A stretch of 38,579 nucleotides of DNA from Bradyrhizobium huanghuaihaiense (GCF_007830635.1 NZ_VLLA01000044.1:1-38579); one strand, 5' to 3'. Positions 16,611 to 26,365 are shown, numbered from the stretch's first letter. Notes: generated from the sequence alone by a model not told the origin. Translations and numbers: made by a program.

Positions 16611-16767
16611 GGCAACATTTCGCAAGCGTTGCGTGATCAGCGAAATTGGAGCGCGCGTTCGTTCATCTTAAGAGCTGATAAACTACCCGTCCGTCGTTCA
16701 CGTGGAAGTGGGAACGAACGGTGCTACGCAGCGTCAGACACCGGGCTCGGTCGGTTCGGGGATTTCG

Positions 16768-16974
16768 ATGACAAGCTATTCCATGATCAAGGTCGGCAAC
16801 GACTACGTTGTGCAGGCCAACGACAAGTGCATTTTGAAGGTCGGCAGCCGCCGCCGTGCCGCGCAATTGATCAGCGAGGCCACGGACTTGCTGAATGCGC
16901 TCACCGCCGTCGAGTCCCCGGAAATCGCCCCCGAGGCGCCTTCACTCCAGCGTGAGACGCCCGAACTTCCTTGA
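16768..16974 (+). CDS. Small hypothetical protein, 68 aa
   Basis: The ORF runs MTSYSMIKVGNDYVVQANDK, then CILKVGSRRRAAQLISEATD and a proline-rich tail (ESPEIAPEAPSLQRETPELP). The first half predicts two beta strands and a helix; the one Cys lies in KCILKVG. ATG 16768 was preferred over the upstream ATG at 16702, which adds a low-complexity leader. The ribosome site (GGGGATTTCG) is moderate. It resembles small conserved hypotheticals of bradyrhizobia, but I do not recognise a function. Confidence 0.6.
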   Translation: MTSYSMIKVGNDYVVQANDKCILKVGSRRRAAQLISEATDLLNALTAVESPEIAPEAPSLQRETPELP

Positions 16975-17053
16975 CGACTCTGCCCGTTTCCCGTATCAGC
17001 CGCGGCGGGACACCTCCCCCCAACGGGAGGCTTACTATCTGGAAGGGTAGATC

Positions 17054-18226
<1,173 letters not shown>

Positions 18227-18231
18227 GTTCT

Positions 18232-18378
18232 TACCCTCCCCTGGAGGGGGAGGGTCGACGCACCGTCAGGTGCGGCGGGGTGGGGTGATCTCTCCACACG
18301 GCGCGCCGGCGATTTTCTTTTTTGCGGCTTCACCCCACCCCGGCGCTTCGCGCCGACCCTCCCCCTCCAGGGGAGGGT
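18232..18378. repeat. Palindromic element between serC and serA (TACCCTCCCCTGGAGGGGGA type)
   Basis: TACCCTCCCCTGGAGGGGGAGGGT at the left and ACCCTCCCCCTCCAGGGGAGGGT at the right are inverted complements, and inner GGGGTGGGGTGATCTC and CACCCCACCCC also pair. The right arm ends 18 bp before the serA ATG, directly upstream of its ribosome site. A second copy lies at 25129-25282. Confidence 0.75.
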
Positions 18379-18396
18379 GTGAAGGAAGACATCCCC

Positions 18397-19986
18397 ATGA
18401 CCAAACCCAAAGTTCTCATTTCCGATGCGCTCTCGCCCGCCGCCGTTCAGATCTTCAAAGACCGCGGTGTCGAGGTCGACTTCCAGCCCAATCTCGGCAA
18501 GGACAAGGACAAGCTCGCCGAGATCATCGGCAATTACGACGGCCTTGCGATCCGCTCCGCCACCAAGGCGACCGCCAAGATCCTGGAGAAGGCGACGAAC
18601 CTCAAGGTGATCGGCCGCGCCGGCATCGGCGTCGACAATGTCGAGATCCCGGCCGCCACGGCCAAGGGCATCATCGTGATGAACACGCCGTTCGGCAATT
18701 CGATCACGACCGCCGAGCACGCCATCACCCTGATGCTGGCGCTGGCGCGCGAGATCCCGCAGGCCGACGCCTCCACCCAGGCCGGCAAATGGGAGAAGAA
18801 CCGTTTCATGGGCGTCGAGATCACCGGCAAGGTGCTCGGCGTGGTCGGCTGCGGCAATATCGGCTCGATCGTCGCCGACCGCGCGCTCGGCCTGCGCATG
18901 AAGGTCGTCGCCTTCGATCCGTTCCTGTCGCCCGAGCGTGCCAAGGACATCGGCGTCGAGAAGGTCGATCTCGACGATCTCCTCAAGCGCGCCGACTTCA
19001 TCACGCTGCACACCCCGCTGACCGAGAAGACCAAGAACATCATCGACGCCACCGCCATCGCCAAGATGAAGAAGGGCGTGCGCCTGATCAACTGCGCCCG
19101 CGGCGGCCTGGTCGACGAGCAGGCGGTGGTCGAGGCGCTCAACTCCAAGCACATCGCGGGCGCCGCCTTCGACGTCTTCGTCGAGGAGCCCGCGACCTCC
19201 AACGTGCTGTTCGGCCATCCCAACGTGATCTGCACCCCGCATCTCGGCGCCTCCACCACGGAAGCGCAGGAGAACGTCGCTCTCCAGGTCGCCGAGCAGA
19301 TGTCGGATTACCTGCTCACCGGCGCGATCTCGAACGCGGTTAACTTCCCCTCGATCACGGCGGAAGAGGCGCCGAAGCTGAAGCCGTTCATCGCGCTCGC
19401 CGAGAAGCTCGGCTCGTTCGCCGGCCAGCTCACTGAATCCGGCATCCTCAAGGTCGAGATCACCTATGAGGGTCACGTCGCCGAGATGAAGATCAAGGCG
19501 ATCACCTCTGCCGTGCTGTCGGGCCTGCTGCGGCCGATGCTGGGCGAGGTCAACGTCGTCTCGGCACCGGTCGTCGCCAAGGAGCGCGGCATGGTCGTGG
19601 ACGAGATCGTGCGCGCGGCCCAGAGCGACTATGAGAGCCTGATCACCGTCACGGTCGCGACCGAACGCCAGGAGCGCTCGGTCTCCGGCACCGTCTATCA
19701 CGACGGCAAGCCGCGCCTCGTCGACGTCAAGGGCATCCGGGTCGATGCCGAGTTCGGCAAATCGATGATCTACATCACCAACGAGGACAAGCCGGGCTTC
19801 ATCGGCAAGTTCGCAAGCCTCCTTGGCGACGCCAAGATCAACATCGCGACCTTCCATCTCGGCCGCGTCGCCCCCGGCAGCGATGCCATTGCGCTGGTCG
19901 AGGTCGACGGCGTGGTGCCGGCGGACGTGCTCGCCAAGGTGCAGGCCCTGCCGCAGGTCAAGCAGGCCAAGGCGCTGACGTTCTAA
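18397..19986 (+). CDS. serA: D-3-phosphoglycerate dehydrogenase
   Basis: 529-aa enzyme for the first step of serine synthesis. Catalytic domain: GRAGIGVDNVEIPAA, NAD motif GVVGCGNIGSIVADRALG, the Arg in NCARGGLVDEQA, the Glu in VFVEEPA, and the His in TPHLGASTTEAQENVA. The C-terminal half has the intervening ASB domain and an ACT domain (MIYITNEDKPGFIGKFASLL, then NIATFHLGR), as in the long type I form, which often is feedback controlled by serine. ATG 18397 follows GAAGGAAG. It is downstream of serC, with a palindromic repeat between. Confidence 0.96.
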   Translation: MTKPKVLISDALSPAAVQIFKDRGVEVDFQPNLGKDKDKLAEIIGNYDGLAIRSATKATAKILEKATNLKVIGRAGIGVDNVEIPAATAKGIIVMNTPFGNSITTAEHAITLMLALAREIPQADASTQAGKWEKNRFMGVEITGKVLGVVGCGNIGSIVADRALGLRMKVVAFDPFLSPERAKDIGVEKVDLDDLLKRADFITLHTPLTEKTKNIIDATAIAKMKKGVRLINCARGGLVDEQAVVEALNSKHIAGAAFDVFVEEPATSNVLFGHPNVICTPHLGASTTEAQENVALQVAEQMSDYLLTGAISNAVNFPSITAEEAPKLKPFIALAEKLGSFAGQLTESGILKVEITYEGHVAEMKIKAITSAVLSGLLRPMLGEVNVVSAPVVAKERGMVVDEIVRAAQSDYESLITVTVATERQERSVSGTVYHDGKPRLVDVKGIRVDAEFGKSMIYITNEDKPGFIGKFASLLGDAKINIATFHLGRVAPGSDAIALVEVDGVVPADVLAKVQALPQVKQAKALTF

Positions 19987-20052
19987 GGCGCGGTCGCCCC
20001 GCGGTGTGCGCACCGCGGAATGACGGCCATCATATATTCCGACACGCGGAAC

Positions 20053-20089
20053 AACGCCGTCTCCATCGCGGAGGCGGCGTTTTTATTTT
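20053..20089 (+). terminator. Rho-independent terminator after serA
   Basis: AACGCCGTCTCC and GGAGGCGGCGTT form a 12-bp stem (one G-T pair) around ATCGC, followed by TTTATTTT. A second hairpin, CCGCGGTG-TGCG-CACCGCGG at 19999-20018, lies closer to the stop codon but has no T-run. Confidence 0.8.
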
Positions 20090-20179
20090 CCCCGCACCCG
20101 CCAATCTTTGTGTACCAATGGCGTCCAGGACGCCTCGTAACTACGCTCCGTTCAAAATCGTTCGACAAGGGAGAAAACA

Positions 20180-21352
20180 ATGCGTGAAGCCGTCATCGTT
20201 TCCTATGCGCGCACGGGCCTCGCAAAATCCGGCCGCGGCGGGTTCAACATCACGCCGCCGATGTCGCTTGCGGCGCACGCCATTCACCACGCCGTCGACC
20301 GCGCCGGCGTCGAGAAGGACTATGTCGAGGACTGCTATCTCGGCAATTGCGCCCACGGCGCGCCGAACATCGGCCGCCAGGCCGCGCTGCTCGCGGGTCT
20401 GCCGAAGACCACCGCCGGCGTGTCCGTGAACCGCTTCTGCTCCTCGGGGCTGCAGACCATCGCGATGGCCGCGAACTCGATCCGCTCGGACGGCGCCGAC
20501 TGCATCGTCGCCGGTGGCGTCGAAAGCATCTCGATCCCCGGCGGCGGCTCGCCGAAGGAATGGGTCGATCCGGAGCTGCTCAAGGTCGCCCCCGACATCT
20601 TCATGGCGATGATCGACACCGCCGACATCGTCGCCGAGCGCTACAAGCTCAGCCGCGAATACCAGGACGAGTTCTCGCTGGAATCGCAGCGCCGCATGGC
20701 CGCCGCACAGCAGGCGAACAAGTTCAAGGACGAGATCGTCCCGATGAAGACCAGGATGAAGGTCGTGGACAAGCAGACCAAGGCGGAGAGCATCGTCGAC
20801 TACGTCGTCGATCGCGACGAGTGCAACCGGCCCGAGACCACGATGGAGGGCCTCGCCAAGCTTGAGCCGGTGAAGGGCGCCGGCAAGTTCGTCACCGCCG
20901 GCAATGCCAGCCAGCTCTCCGATGGCGCCGCTGCCGTCGTGCTGATGGAAGCCAAGGACGCCGAGAAGCGCGGTCTCAAGCCGCTCGGCCGCTTCGTCGC
21001 CTGGGCGACCGCGGGCTGCGAGCCCGATGAGATGGGCATCGGCCCGGTGTTCGCGATCCCGAAGCTCTTGAAGCGCACCGGCCTCAAGATCGACGACATC
21101 GATCTGTGGGAGCTCAACGAGGCCTTCGCCAGCCAGTGCCTGTATTGCCGCGACCAGCTCGGCATCGATCCCGCCAAGTACAACGTCAATGGCGGCTCGA
21201 TCGCGATCGGCCATCCCTTCGGCATGACCGGCGCCCGTCTCACCGGCCATCTGCTGCAGGAAGGCGCGCGGCGCAAGGCCAAGTGGGGCGTGGTGACGAT
21301 GTGCATCGGCGGCGGCCAGGGCGGCGCCGGCCTGTTCGAGATCTATCACTGA
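20180..21352 (+). CDS. Acetyl-CoA C-acyltransferase (thiolase)
   Basis: 390-aa thiolase. The nucleophilic Cys is in SVNRFCSSGLQTIA (residues about 85-98); the second active-site region is NGGSIAIGHPFGMTGARLTG with the catalytic His; the third Cys is in MCIGGGQGGAGLFE near the C-terminus; NEAFA is also present. It makes or cleaves acetoacetyl- or 3-ketoacyl-CoA, for beta-oxidation or polyhydroxyalkanoate supply; which one cannot be decided here. ATG 20180 follows GGGAGAAAACA. Monocistronic, between two strong terminators. Confidence 0.92.
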   Translation: MREAVIVSYARTGLAKSGRGGFNITPPMSLAAHAIHHAVDRAGVEKDYVEDCYLGNCAHGAPNIGRQAALLAGLPKTTAGVSVNRFCSSGLQTIAMAANSIRSDGADCIVAGGVESISIPGGGSPKEWVDPELLKVAPDIFMAMIDTADIVAERYKLSREYQDEFSLESQRRMAAAQQANKFKDEIVPMKTRMKVVDKQTKAESIVDYVVDRDECNRPETTMEGLAKLEPVKGAGKFVTAGNASQLSDGAAAVVLMEAKDAEKRGLKPLGRFVAWATAGCEPDEMGIGPVFAIPKLLKRTGLKIDDIDLWELNEAFASQCLYCRDQLGIDPAKYNVNGGSIAIGHPFGMTGARLTGHLLQEGARRKAKWGVVTMCIGGGQGGAGLFEIYH

Positions 21353-21373
21353 GATCAGGCACGATGAATGCGA

Positions 21374-21403
21374 AGGGGCACGGCGCAAGCCGTGCCCTTT
21401 TTT
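21374..21403 (+). terminator. Rho-independent terminator after the thiolase gene
   Basis: GGGCACGGC and GCCGTGCCC pair perfectly around a GCAA tetraloop and are followed by six T residues; flanking A residues extend the pairing. It lies 21 bp after the stop codon. Confidence 0.93.
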
Positions 21404-21422
21404 GCTCGAGCTGTATCCACAT

Positions 21423-21502
21423 CGTCATTGCGAGCGAAGCGAAGCAATCCAGGTCTCACCGCGGAGGCAGTCTGGATTGCTTCGCTTCGCTCGCAATGAC
21501 GG
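21423..21502. repeat. Palindromic element (CGTCATTGCGAGC type), copy 2
   Basis: CGTCATTGCGAGCGAAGCGA at the left is complementary to TCGCTTCGCTCGCAATGACG at the right, with inner AGCAATCCAG/CTGGATTGCT. The centre is TCTCACCGCGGAGGCAGT. It is better conserved than copy 1 at 3667-3747. It lies between the thiolase terminator and the convergent histidine kinase gene. Confidence 0.75.
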
Positions 21503-21525
21503 AGGTCGAATGCGATAGTCGTCGC

Positions 21526-24500
21526 TCAAGCCCGCGCCAGCGCCGGTGCGAACACCACTTCGATCAGCGTGCCGGAATTCCCTGAACTCTTGATGTTGAA
21601 CCGGGCGCGGTTGGCTTCGACCAGCGCTTTCGTCAGCGACAGATTGAGCGCGGAATTGTCGGCGGCATCCCCCGGCGGCGGGGTGCGGAACGGCTCCATC
21701 GCGGCGGCGACCTCGCGCTCCGAGAGGCCATGGCCGGTGTCGCGGATGCGCAGCGCGATCTCGCCGCGGTCGGTCATCGCGGTGGAGACGATGACCTGGC
21801 CGCCGGCGCTCGCCAGCCGGATCGAGTTCGAGATCAGGTTCATGGTGATCTGCCGCATCGCGCGCGCGTCCGCGCTCACCTGCGGCAGCGCATGGGCGAG
21901 CGAGGTGCGGATGATGATGCGCTCGCGATTGGCCTGCGGCTGCATCACCACGACGCAGGCCTCGACCAGGTCGTTGAGGCTGAGATTGGCGAAGGTGAGG
22001 TCGAGCTTGCCGGTCTCGATCCGCGACAGCTCCAGGAGATCGTCGATGATGGCGATGACGCGCTCGCCGGAGGCGCGGATGTCCTTCATGTATTCGCCGT
22101 AGCGCTCGTTGCCGAGCGTGCCGAAGCGCTCCGAGATCATCACCTCGGCAAAGCCGATGATGGCGTTGAGCGGGGTGCGGATCTCGTGGCTGATCCGCGC
22201 CAGCATGTCGGCCTTGGCATTCGCCGCGCCGTCGACGAGGCGGCGGGCCTGCGTCAGCTCGCTCTCGCCCTTCTTGCTCTGCGAGAGGTCGCGGAACACG
22301 GCGAAGAAGTTCGGGCCGTCGGGCCGGGTGCGGCCCATGATCATGGCGAGCGGAATGACGCCGCCCTTCTTCTCGCGTCCCAGCACCTCGCGGCCATGGT
22401 CGAGCAGGCTCGCGATGTCCTGGCTCTTCACGCTGCCCAGATAGTCGGCGACGACCTGCTGGCTCTCAGGCGCGAACAGCGTCGCCAGGTTCTGCTCGAG
22501 CAGCGCCTCGCCGTCATAGCCGAACAGCGCCTCGGCGCTGCGGTTGCAGGCGTGGATGTTGCCTTCGGCATCGAACATGACGATGCCCTCGGCGGTGGTG
22601 TCGAGGATCGCGGCGAGATCTTCCGCATCGGCATCGCCGGCCGCAGGCTCCAGATCGGGCGCGTAGGGGAAGGACTCGGGGATGATGGGCTCGGCAACGA
22701 CGGGCGGCGCTGCGACCGCGAGGGCAGCGGGTGCGGCTTGCGGCAGCGCGCAGATCAGCGCATGCGCGCTGTCGCCGTCCCAGTCGATGCTGTGCAGATG
22801 CGCGTCGGTGGTCGGCAGCGGCGCTTCGCCATTGGCAAGCGTCGCGCTGATCGTCACCGGCGTGCCGGCTTGCGACGCGCTGCTGGCGGGCGACACGCCC
22901 GGTTCGACATAGAGCGCGTCCAGCCCGCCGGCATGCTCCAGCGCGCTGAGGCTGTCATAGCCCATGCGCGCGAGGAACGCCGGGTTGGCGTAGAGCAGGC
23001 GGTCGAAGCGATAGATCAAAATGCCCGTCGGCAACAGGTCGAGCAGCGTGCGGTCGCGGAGGCTGGTGCCGCGCGCCGGCGGCGCCGCCTCGGTCAGCCA
23101 TTCGGCCGGTGCGGGTGGCGTCAGAGGTTCGGGCTCAGGCTCGGACAGCGGCGGCTCGGGCGCACTGTCCGCGGCCGGCGGCTCGGCGCCGGCTGCTGCG
23201 ATGCTCTCGCGCTCGCGTTCGAGCCGCTCGGACAATTGCCGCGCGAGCTCGTTGAACGCGCTGTTCTCGACAGGCGTCAGCGTCGGCGATCTCGCATCGC
23301 TGGCGGGGCGGAACGGCACGACGTTGGGAGGCGTTTCCACTGGCGTTTCCAAATCGGTTGGGTGTGAATTCGCTTCGGTGACGGGTTCGGGCAGTTCAGG
23401 TGTTGGCTCAGACTCAGGTGCAGGCGGCTCGATCGGCGGCGGCGGTGCCTCCGCCACAGGCTCGGGCTCGACGCCATCGGCGGACGGGCTTTGCGGCGCG
23501 TGCGGTTTGACGAACAGCTCGAAGCGACGCAGCGCATCGAGCCGGTTGAGGCCGTCGAGATCGCGGCAGACGCCAAAGCCGCGGAAGCCCGCAAAGTTGC
23601 GCTCGCGGTCGTAGACCGGCAGGCCGGCGAGCTCGACCGGCAGATGCTCGCCGCCATCGGCCGGCCAGTTCACGGTGATCCCGGCCCAGGTGTCGTGGCT
23701 GGCGAGCGCCTGCGCGACGCGTCCCTCGGGGTCGAGCGAAAATTCCTCGGCGATCTCGCGCCAGGGGCGGCCGAAGCCGGCCGCGGTGTGCGCGCCCATC
23801 AGGCGGATGAAGTCGCTGGACGCCAGCACGAAGCGGCCCTGCGCATCCATCTGCCAGAGGAAACGCAGCGGATGCTGGCGCGGTGTCTCTGCGGGAGCGG
23901 GCGGCGGCTCGACCATGCCACCAGTGGTGGGCACGGCCTGCGGCGGCACAATGGCTGCGTGCGGGTTTTCAACCGGAGTCTTTGGCGCGGTGTCGCTGGC
24001 TTCGCCGGTCGTTTCCGCGGCAGGCGCCTCAGGTGCTGCGGCGTCCTGGATCGACACGATCTCCGATGCCGGCTCGTGCGCAGGCGTGTCGGCCGGCTCG
24101 GCAAAGGCATCGAACAGCGTGATTTCCGATGCAGCCTCGTTTGGCGGTGCAGGCGGCACATCGTCCGGCGCCGTGGCCGGAGGCACAGGCGCTTCGCGCG
24201 CAGCATCCGCAGCCGCCGCCTGCGCCGCAGCCGGCTCGATCAGCGCGACCAGGCCGACATCGGCGCCGATGCCGACCCGTTGCAGCACCATCTGCCCGAT
24301 GCCGATCGGCGTCTCGACGCGGCCGCGGGCTAGCGCATCGCTGCGCGCCTGCTCGAGGCCGGCCTCGTCGAGGTCACGGAAGCCGAGCAGGGAACGGGCG
24401 GCCTCGCTGGCGCCGACGAACAGGCCGTCGGGCGCGAACGCCGCCATCGGCACCTTCGCGGCCTCGACCAGGCGATGCAGCCGCTCGACCAGCGGCATGG

Positions 24501-24876
24501 CTTGCCCGGTCGGGTCCAGCGCGGTGACGAGCACGCCGTTCTTGCCGTCGGCAAAGTCGAGCCGCGCGCAGGCGCAGGTCATCAGCGTGCCGAGCCGGGC
24601 GCCGAAGCCGCGCAGCCGCTCCAGCCGCACGGCGCCGCTCGCCGGCAGCTGGCGGGCGAGCCGGGCCACCTGGCGGCGATGGCTGTCGGCGGGGCCGAAG
24701 ATCTTCTCTGCGAGCGCTGTGGCATGGGCCGCGCCGAACAGCCTTGCGCCGACCGGATTGGCCCACAGCACGCGGCTCCCGTCGATCGCGAAGAGCCAGG
24801 TGGCGAGCTGCGAGGTCGCATGCACGGCCAGCCGCGGATCGCCCACACCTCGCAACTGGAAATCCGAACTACTCAT
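21526..24876 (-). CDS. PAS-domain sensor histidine kinase, PdhS-like, with atypical ATP lid
   Basis: 1116-aa soluble protein without clear membrane helices. An N-terminal PAS-like region (ATWLFAIDGSRVLWANPVGA) is followed by a long Pro/Ala/Glu-rich linker (about 210-330 and 470-620), further PAS domains (FLWQMDAQGRFVLAS; ILIYRFDRLLYANPAFLARM; GIVMFDAEGNIHACNRSAEALFG) and HisKA with the phospho-acceptor His897 in RISHEIRTPLNAIIGFAEVM, then FGTLGNERYGEYMKDIRASG, as in the PdhS/PleC/DivJ family of alphaproteobacterial cell-cycle kinases. The catalytic domain has the N box (MNLISNSI, 1012-1019) and G1 (DTGHG, 1046-1050), but the G2 position reads SALNLSL where the family has GTGLGLPL. It may therefore bind ATP poorly. 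Identity as PdhS itself is uncertain. Confidence 0.82.
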   Translation of the reverse strand: MSSSDFQLRGVGDPRLAVHATSQLATWLFAIDGSRVLWANPVGARLFGAAHATALAEKIFGPADSHRRQVARLARQLPASGAVRLERLRGFGARLGTLMTCACARLDFADGKNGVLVTALDPTGQAMPLVERLHRLVEAAKVPMAAFAPDGLFVGASEAARSLLGFRDLDEAGLEQARSDALARGRVETPIGIGQMVLQRVGIGADVGLVALIEPAAAQAAAADAAREAPVPPATAPDDVPPAPPNEAASEITLFDAFAEPADTPAHEPASEIVSIQDAAAPEAPAAETTGEASDTAPKTPVENPHAAIVPPQAVPTTGGMVEPPPAPAETPRQHPLRFLWQMDAQGRFVLASSDFIRLMGAHTAAGFGRPWREIAEEFSLDPEGRVAQALASHDTWAGITVNWPADGGEHLPVELAGLPVYDRERNFAGFRGFGVCRDLDGLNRLDALRRFELFVKPHAPQSPSADGVEPEPVAEAPPPPIEPPAPESEPTPELPEPVTEANSHPTDLETPVETPPNVVPFRPASDARSPTLTPVENSAFNELARQLSERLERERESIAAAGAEPPAADSAPEPPLSEPEPEPLTPPAPAEWLTEAAPPARGTSLRDRTLLDLLPTGILIYRFDRLLYANPAFLARMGYDSLSALEHAGGLDALYVEPGVSPASSASQAGTPVTISATLANGEAPLPTTDAHLHSIDWDGDSAHALICALPQAAPAALAVAAPPVVAEPIIPESFPYAPDLEPAAGDADAEDLAAILDTTAEGIVMFDAEGNIHACNRSAEALFGYDGEALLEQNLATLFAPESQQVVADYLGSVKSQDIASLLDHGREVLGREKKGGVIPLAMIMGRTRPDGPNFFAVFRDLSQSKKGESELTQARRLVDGAANAKADMLARISHEIRTPLNAIIGFAEVMISERFGTLGNERYGEYMKDIRASGERVIAIIDDLLELSRIETGKLDLTFANLSLNDLVEACVVVMQPQANRERIIIRTSLAHALPQVSADARAMRQITMNLISNSIRLASAGGQVIVSTAMTDRGEIALRIRDTGHGLSEREVAAAMEPFRTPPPGDAADNSALNLSLTKALVEANRARFNIKSSGNSGTLIEVVFAPALARA

Positions 24877-25572
24877 CCAACCGGCTTCACGTCTCGCTGT
24901 CGGCGTCTTGGCGGGGCGGCTTGCCGGAATGGCAGCCTTAAGAAAGGGTTAGTATCGCCCGCGGGCGCGGGCAGGTCCACGGCCCCGACTGGCGGAGAGC
25001 GGCCGAAAGCCGCGATAACCTTAATCCGGTCGAACCCGCAAGCCGCAGCGATGCTGCATCCGCAGGATTTGCGGGGGGCGGCGATGGTCAGGCCGGTTGC
25101 CGAAGCTGCGCGCGGCATCCTCGGTGCCACCCTCCCCTGGAGGGGGAGGGTCGATCGCGCGCAGCGCGAGCGGGGTGGGGTGATCTCTCCCCTCGGGCAC
25201 TGCCTCCGTGGAGAGACTGTCACCCCACCCCGTCTCGCATCGCTACGCGCTGCGAGCCGACCCTCCCCCTCCAGGGGAGGGTAAGAAAGTGCCCCGCTGC
25301 ATCGTTCTCCACGGCACCCGACTACCTCAACCTCGGGTTCCCCACCTGAGGAACCTCGCCTTCCCCGGGATTAAATTTCGCGCCGCACCCGCCCGATGCA
25401 TTGCGCTGCACAATGTTGACATGTTAGGCAGCCACAATGCTGGGCGCTGGGCGAGTCATCTCGTTTGTTTCGCGTATCCAGTCTTCGTACCCGCCAACAG
25501 ATGGCCCCGGTTGGCCGGCGGGCGCGCCGTAAGGCTCACTCCATTTTTTCTAGATTAGCGTGAGGGACCAAC
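24877..25572. other. Gene-free stretch with a palindromic repeat and phasin upstream region
   Basis: No credible gene lies here. The first 250 bp are the upstream region of the leftward kinase gene. A palindromic element occupies 25129-25282. The remainder, to 25572, is the upstream region of the phasin gene and includes CATTGCGCTGCACAATG (25399-25415) directly followed by TTGACA (25416-25421), a possible operator and -35 box without an obvious -10. Confidence 0.5.
25129..25282. repeat. Palindromic element (ACCCTCCCCTGGAGGGGGAG type), copy 2
   Basis: The same outer arms as the element between serC and serA: ACCCTCCCCTGGAGGGGGAG on the left and CTCCCCCTCCAGGGGAGGGT on the right (minor shifts), with inner GGGGTGGGGTGATCTC and CACCCCACCCC. 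The loop region differs from copy 1, which suggests conservation of pairing and not of the centre. Confidence 0.75.
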
Positions 25573-26007
25573 ATGACAGGTGCGACTGATCCGTTTTCTG
25601 CCTCGATCATTCCGTTCGAGGTTCCCGAGCAGATGCGTGCGTTCGCCGAGAAGGGCGTATCGCAGGCCCGCGAGAGCTACGCCAAGTTCAAGGACGCGGC
25701 CGAGACCCACAACGGCACCGTCGAGGCCGTGTTCACCTGCGCCTCCAAGGGCGCCAGCGAGTACACCGCCAAGCTGGTCGAGTTCATGAAGGCCAACTCC
25801 ACGGCCTCGCTGGACTTCGCCCAGGAGCTGCTCAGCGCCAAGTCGCCGTCGGACGCGTTCTCGCTGTGGAACGGCCACGCCCGCAAGCAGCTCGAGACCT
25901 TCCAGGCCCAGGCCAAGGAGCTGGTCGAGATCAGCCAGCGCGTCGCCAACGAGACCGCCGAGCCGATCAAGGCGAGCGCCGCCAAGTTCTACAAGCCCGC
26001 CGCCTGA
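25573..26007 (+). CDS. Phasin family protein
   Basis: 144-aa helical protein typical of PHA granule-coating phasins in rhizobia: PFEVPEQMRAFAEKGVSQAR, ESYAKFKDAAETHN, VFTCASKGASEYTAKLVEFM, FAQELLSAKSPSDAFSLWNG and QAQAKELVEISQRVANETAE, ending in the common IKASAAKFYKPAA. Phasins cover polyhydroxybutyrate granules and control their size; phasin_2-like members are general. ATG 25573 follows GAGGGACC by 4 nt. Strong codon bias suggests high expression. A perfect terminator follows. Confidence 0.9.
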   Translation: MTGATDPFSASIIPFEVPEQMRAFAEKGVSQARESYAKFKDAAETHNGTVEAVFTCASKGASEYTAKLVEFMKANSTASLDFAQELLSAKSPSDAFSLWNGHARKQLETFQAQAKELVEISQRVANETAEPIKASAAKFYKPAA

Positions 26008-26034
26008 TCAGACCGGCGGATCGATCAAGTTAAG

Positions 26035-26062
26035 AAACCCGGGCCCCAGGGCCCGGGTTTTG
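26035..26062 (+). terminator. Rho-independent terminator after the phasin gene
   Basis: AAACCCGGGCCC (26035-26046) and GGGCCCGGGTTT (26049-26060) are perfect 12-bp arms around CA, continuing into TTG. It lies 27 bp after the phasin stop codon. Confidence 0.85.
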
Positions 26063-26203
26063 TTCTGGAATAAGGTGATTTTGGCCGGATTTTAGCCCGG
26101 CGGCGGCCTTGCCAAACGGAGCCGTTGCACCTAGTTTCCGCCCCGTTCAGCCCCCTCGGTTGTCGGCCCTAGCAAGGGCGCCCCCCGGGCGGCTCGCAAG
26201 GAT

Positions 26204-26280
26204 GCAGTTGTAGCTCAGTTGGTTAGAGCGCCTGTCTGTGGAACAGGAGGTCGGTGGTTCGAGCCCACCCAACTGTACCA
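26204..26280 (+). tRNA. tRNA-His (anticodon GTG)
   Basis: 77-nt cloverleaf: acceptor GCAGTTG/CAACTGT, D arm GCTC/GAGC, anticodon stem CCTGT/ACAGG with loop CTGTGGA (anticodon GTG at 26238-26240), variable AGGTC, T arm GGTGG-TTCGAGC-CCACC, discriminator A and encoded CCA. The base at -1 is T and pair 1-72 is G-U, so the molecule lacks the G-1 identity element, as known for most alphaproteobacterial tRNA-His. Its 3' part (from 26236) doubles as the left attachment site of the element that follows, so the functional 3' half may have been supplied by the element. Confidence 0.97.
26236..26280 (+). repeat. attL: left copy of the 45-bp attachment repeat
   Basis: From the anticodon loop (CTGTGG) to the encoded CCA of tRNA-His. 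Identical to 38111-38155 over all 45 bases; the sequences diverge immediately on both sides. Confidence 0.95.
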
Positions 26281-26327
26281 ATGATTTCAGCCTCTTACAT
26301 TGATACACGAGAATGGCGAAATTCGCT

Positions 26328-26349
26328 TAGCGGAGGCTATAGCGGAGAC
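26328..26349 (+). promoter_or_regulatory. Candidate integrase arm sites, left end
   Basis: TAGCGGAGGC (26328-26337) and TAGCGGAGAC (26340-26349), in direct orientation with 12-bp periodicity, lie 48 bp inside attL. The same decamer occurs twice just inside the right end. Such paired direct repeats at both ends are typical of arm-type integrase sites; the function is inferred. Confidence 0.5.
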
Positions 26350-26365
26350 GGCGCCTGATACGAAG

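Noticed and set aside
21730..23367. 545-codon plus-strand frame over the histidine kinase gene
   Set aside because: Composition is Arg/Ala/Gly-rich shadow coding opposite an evident PAS/HisKA gene.
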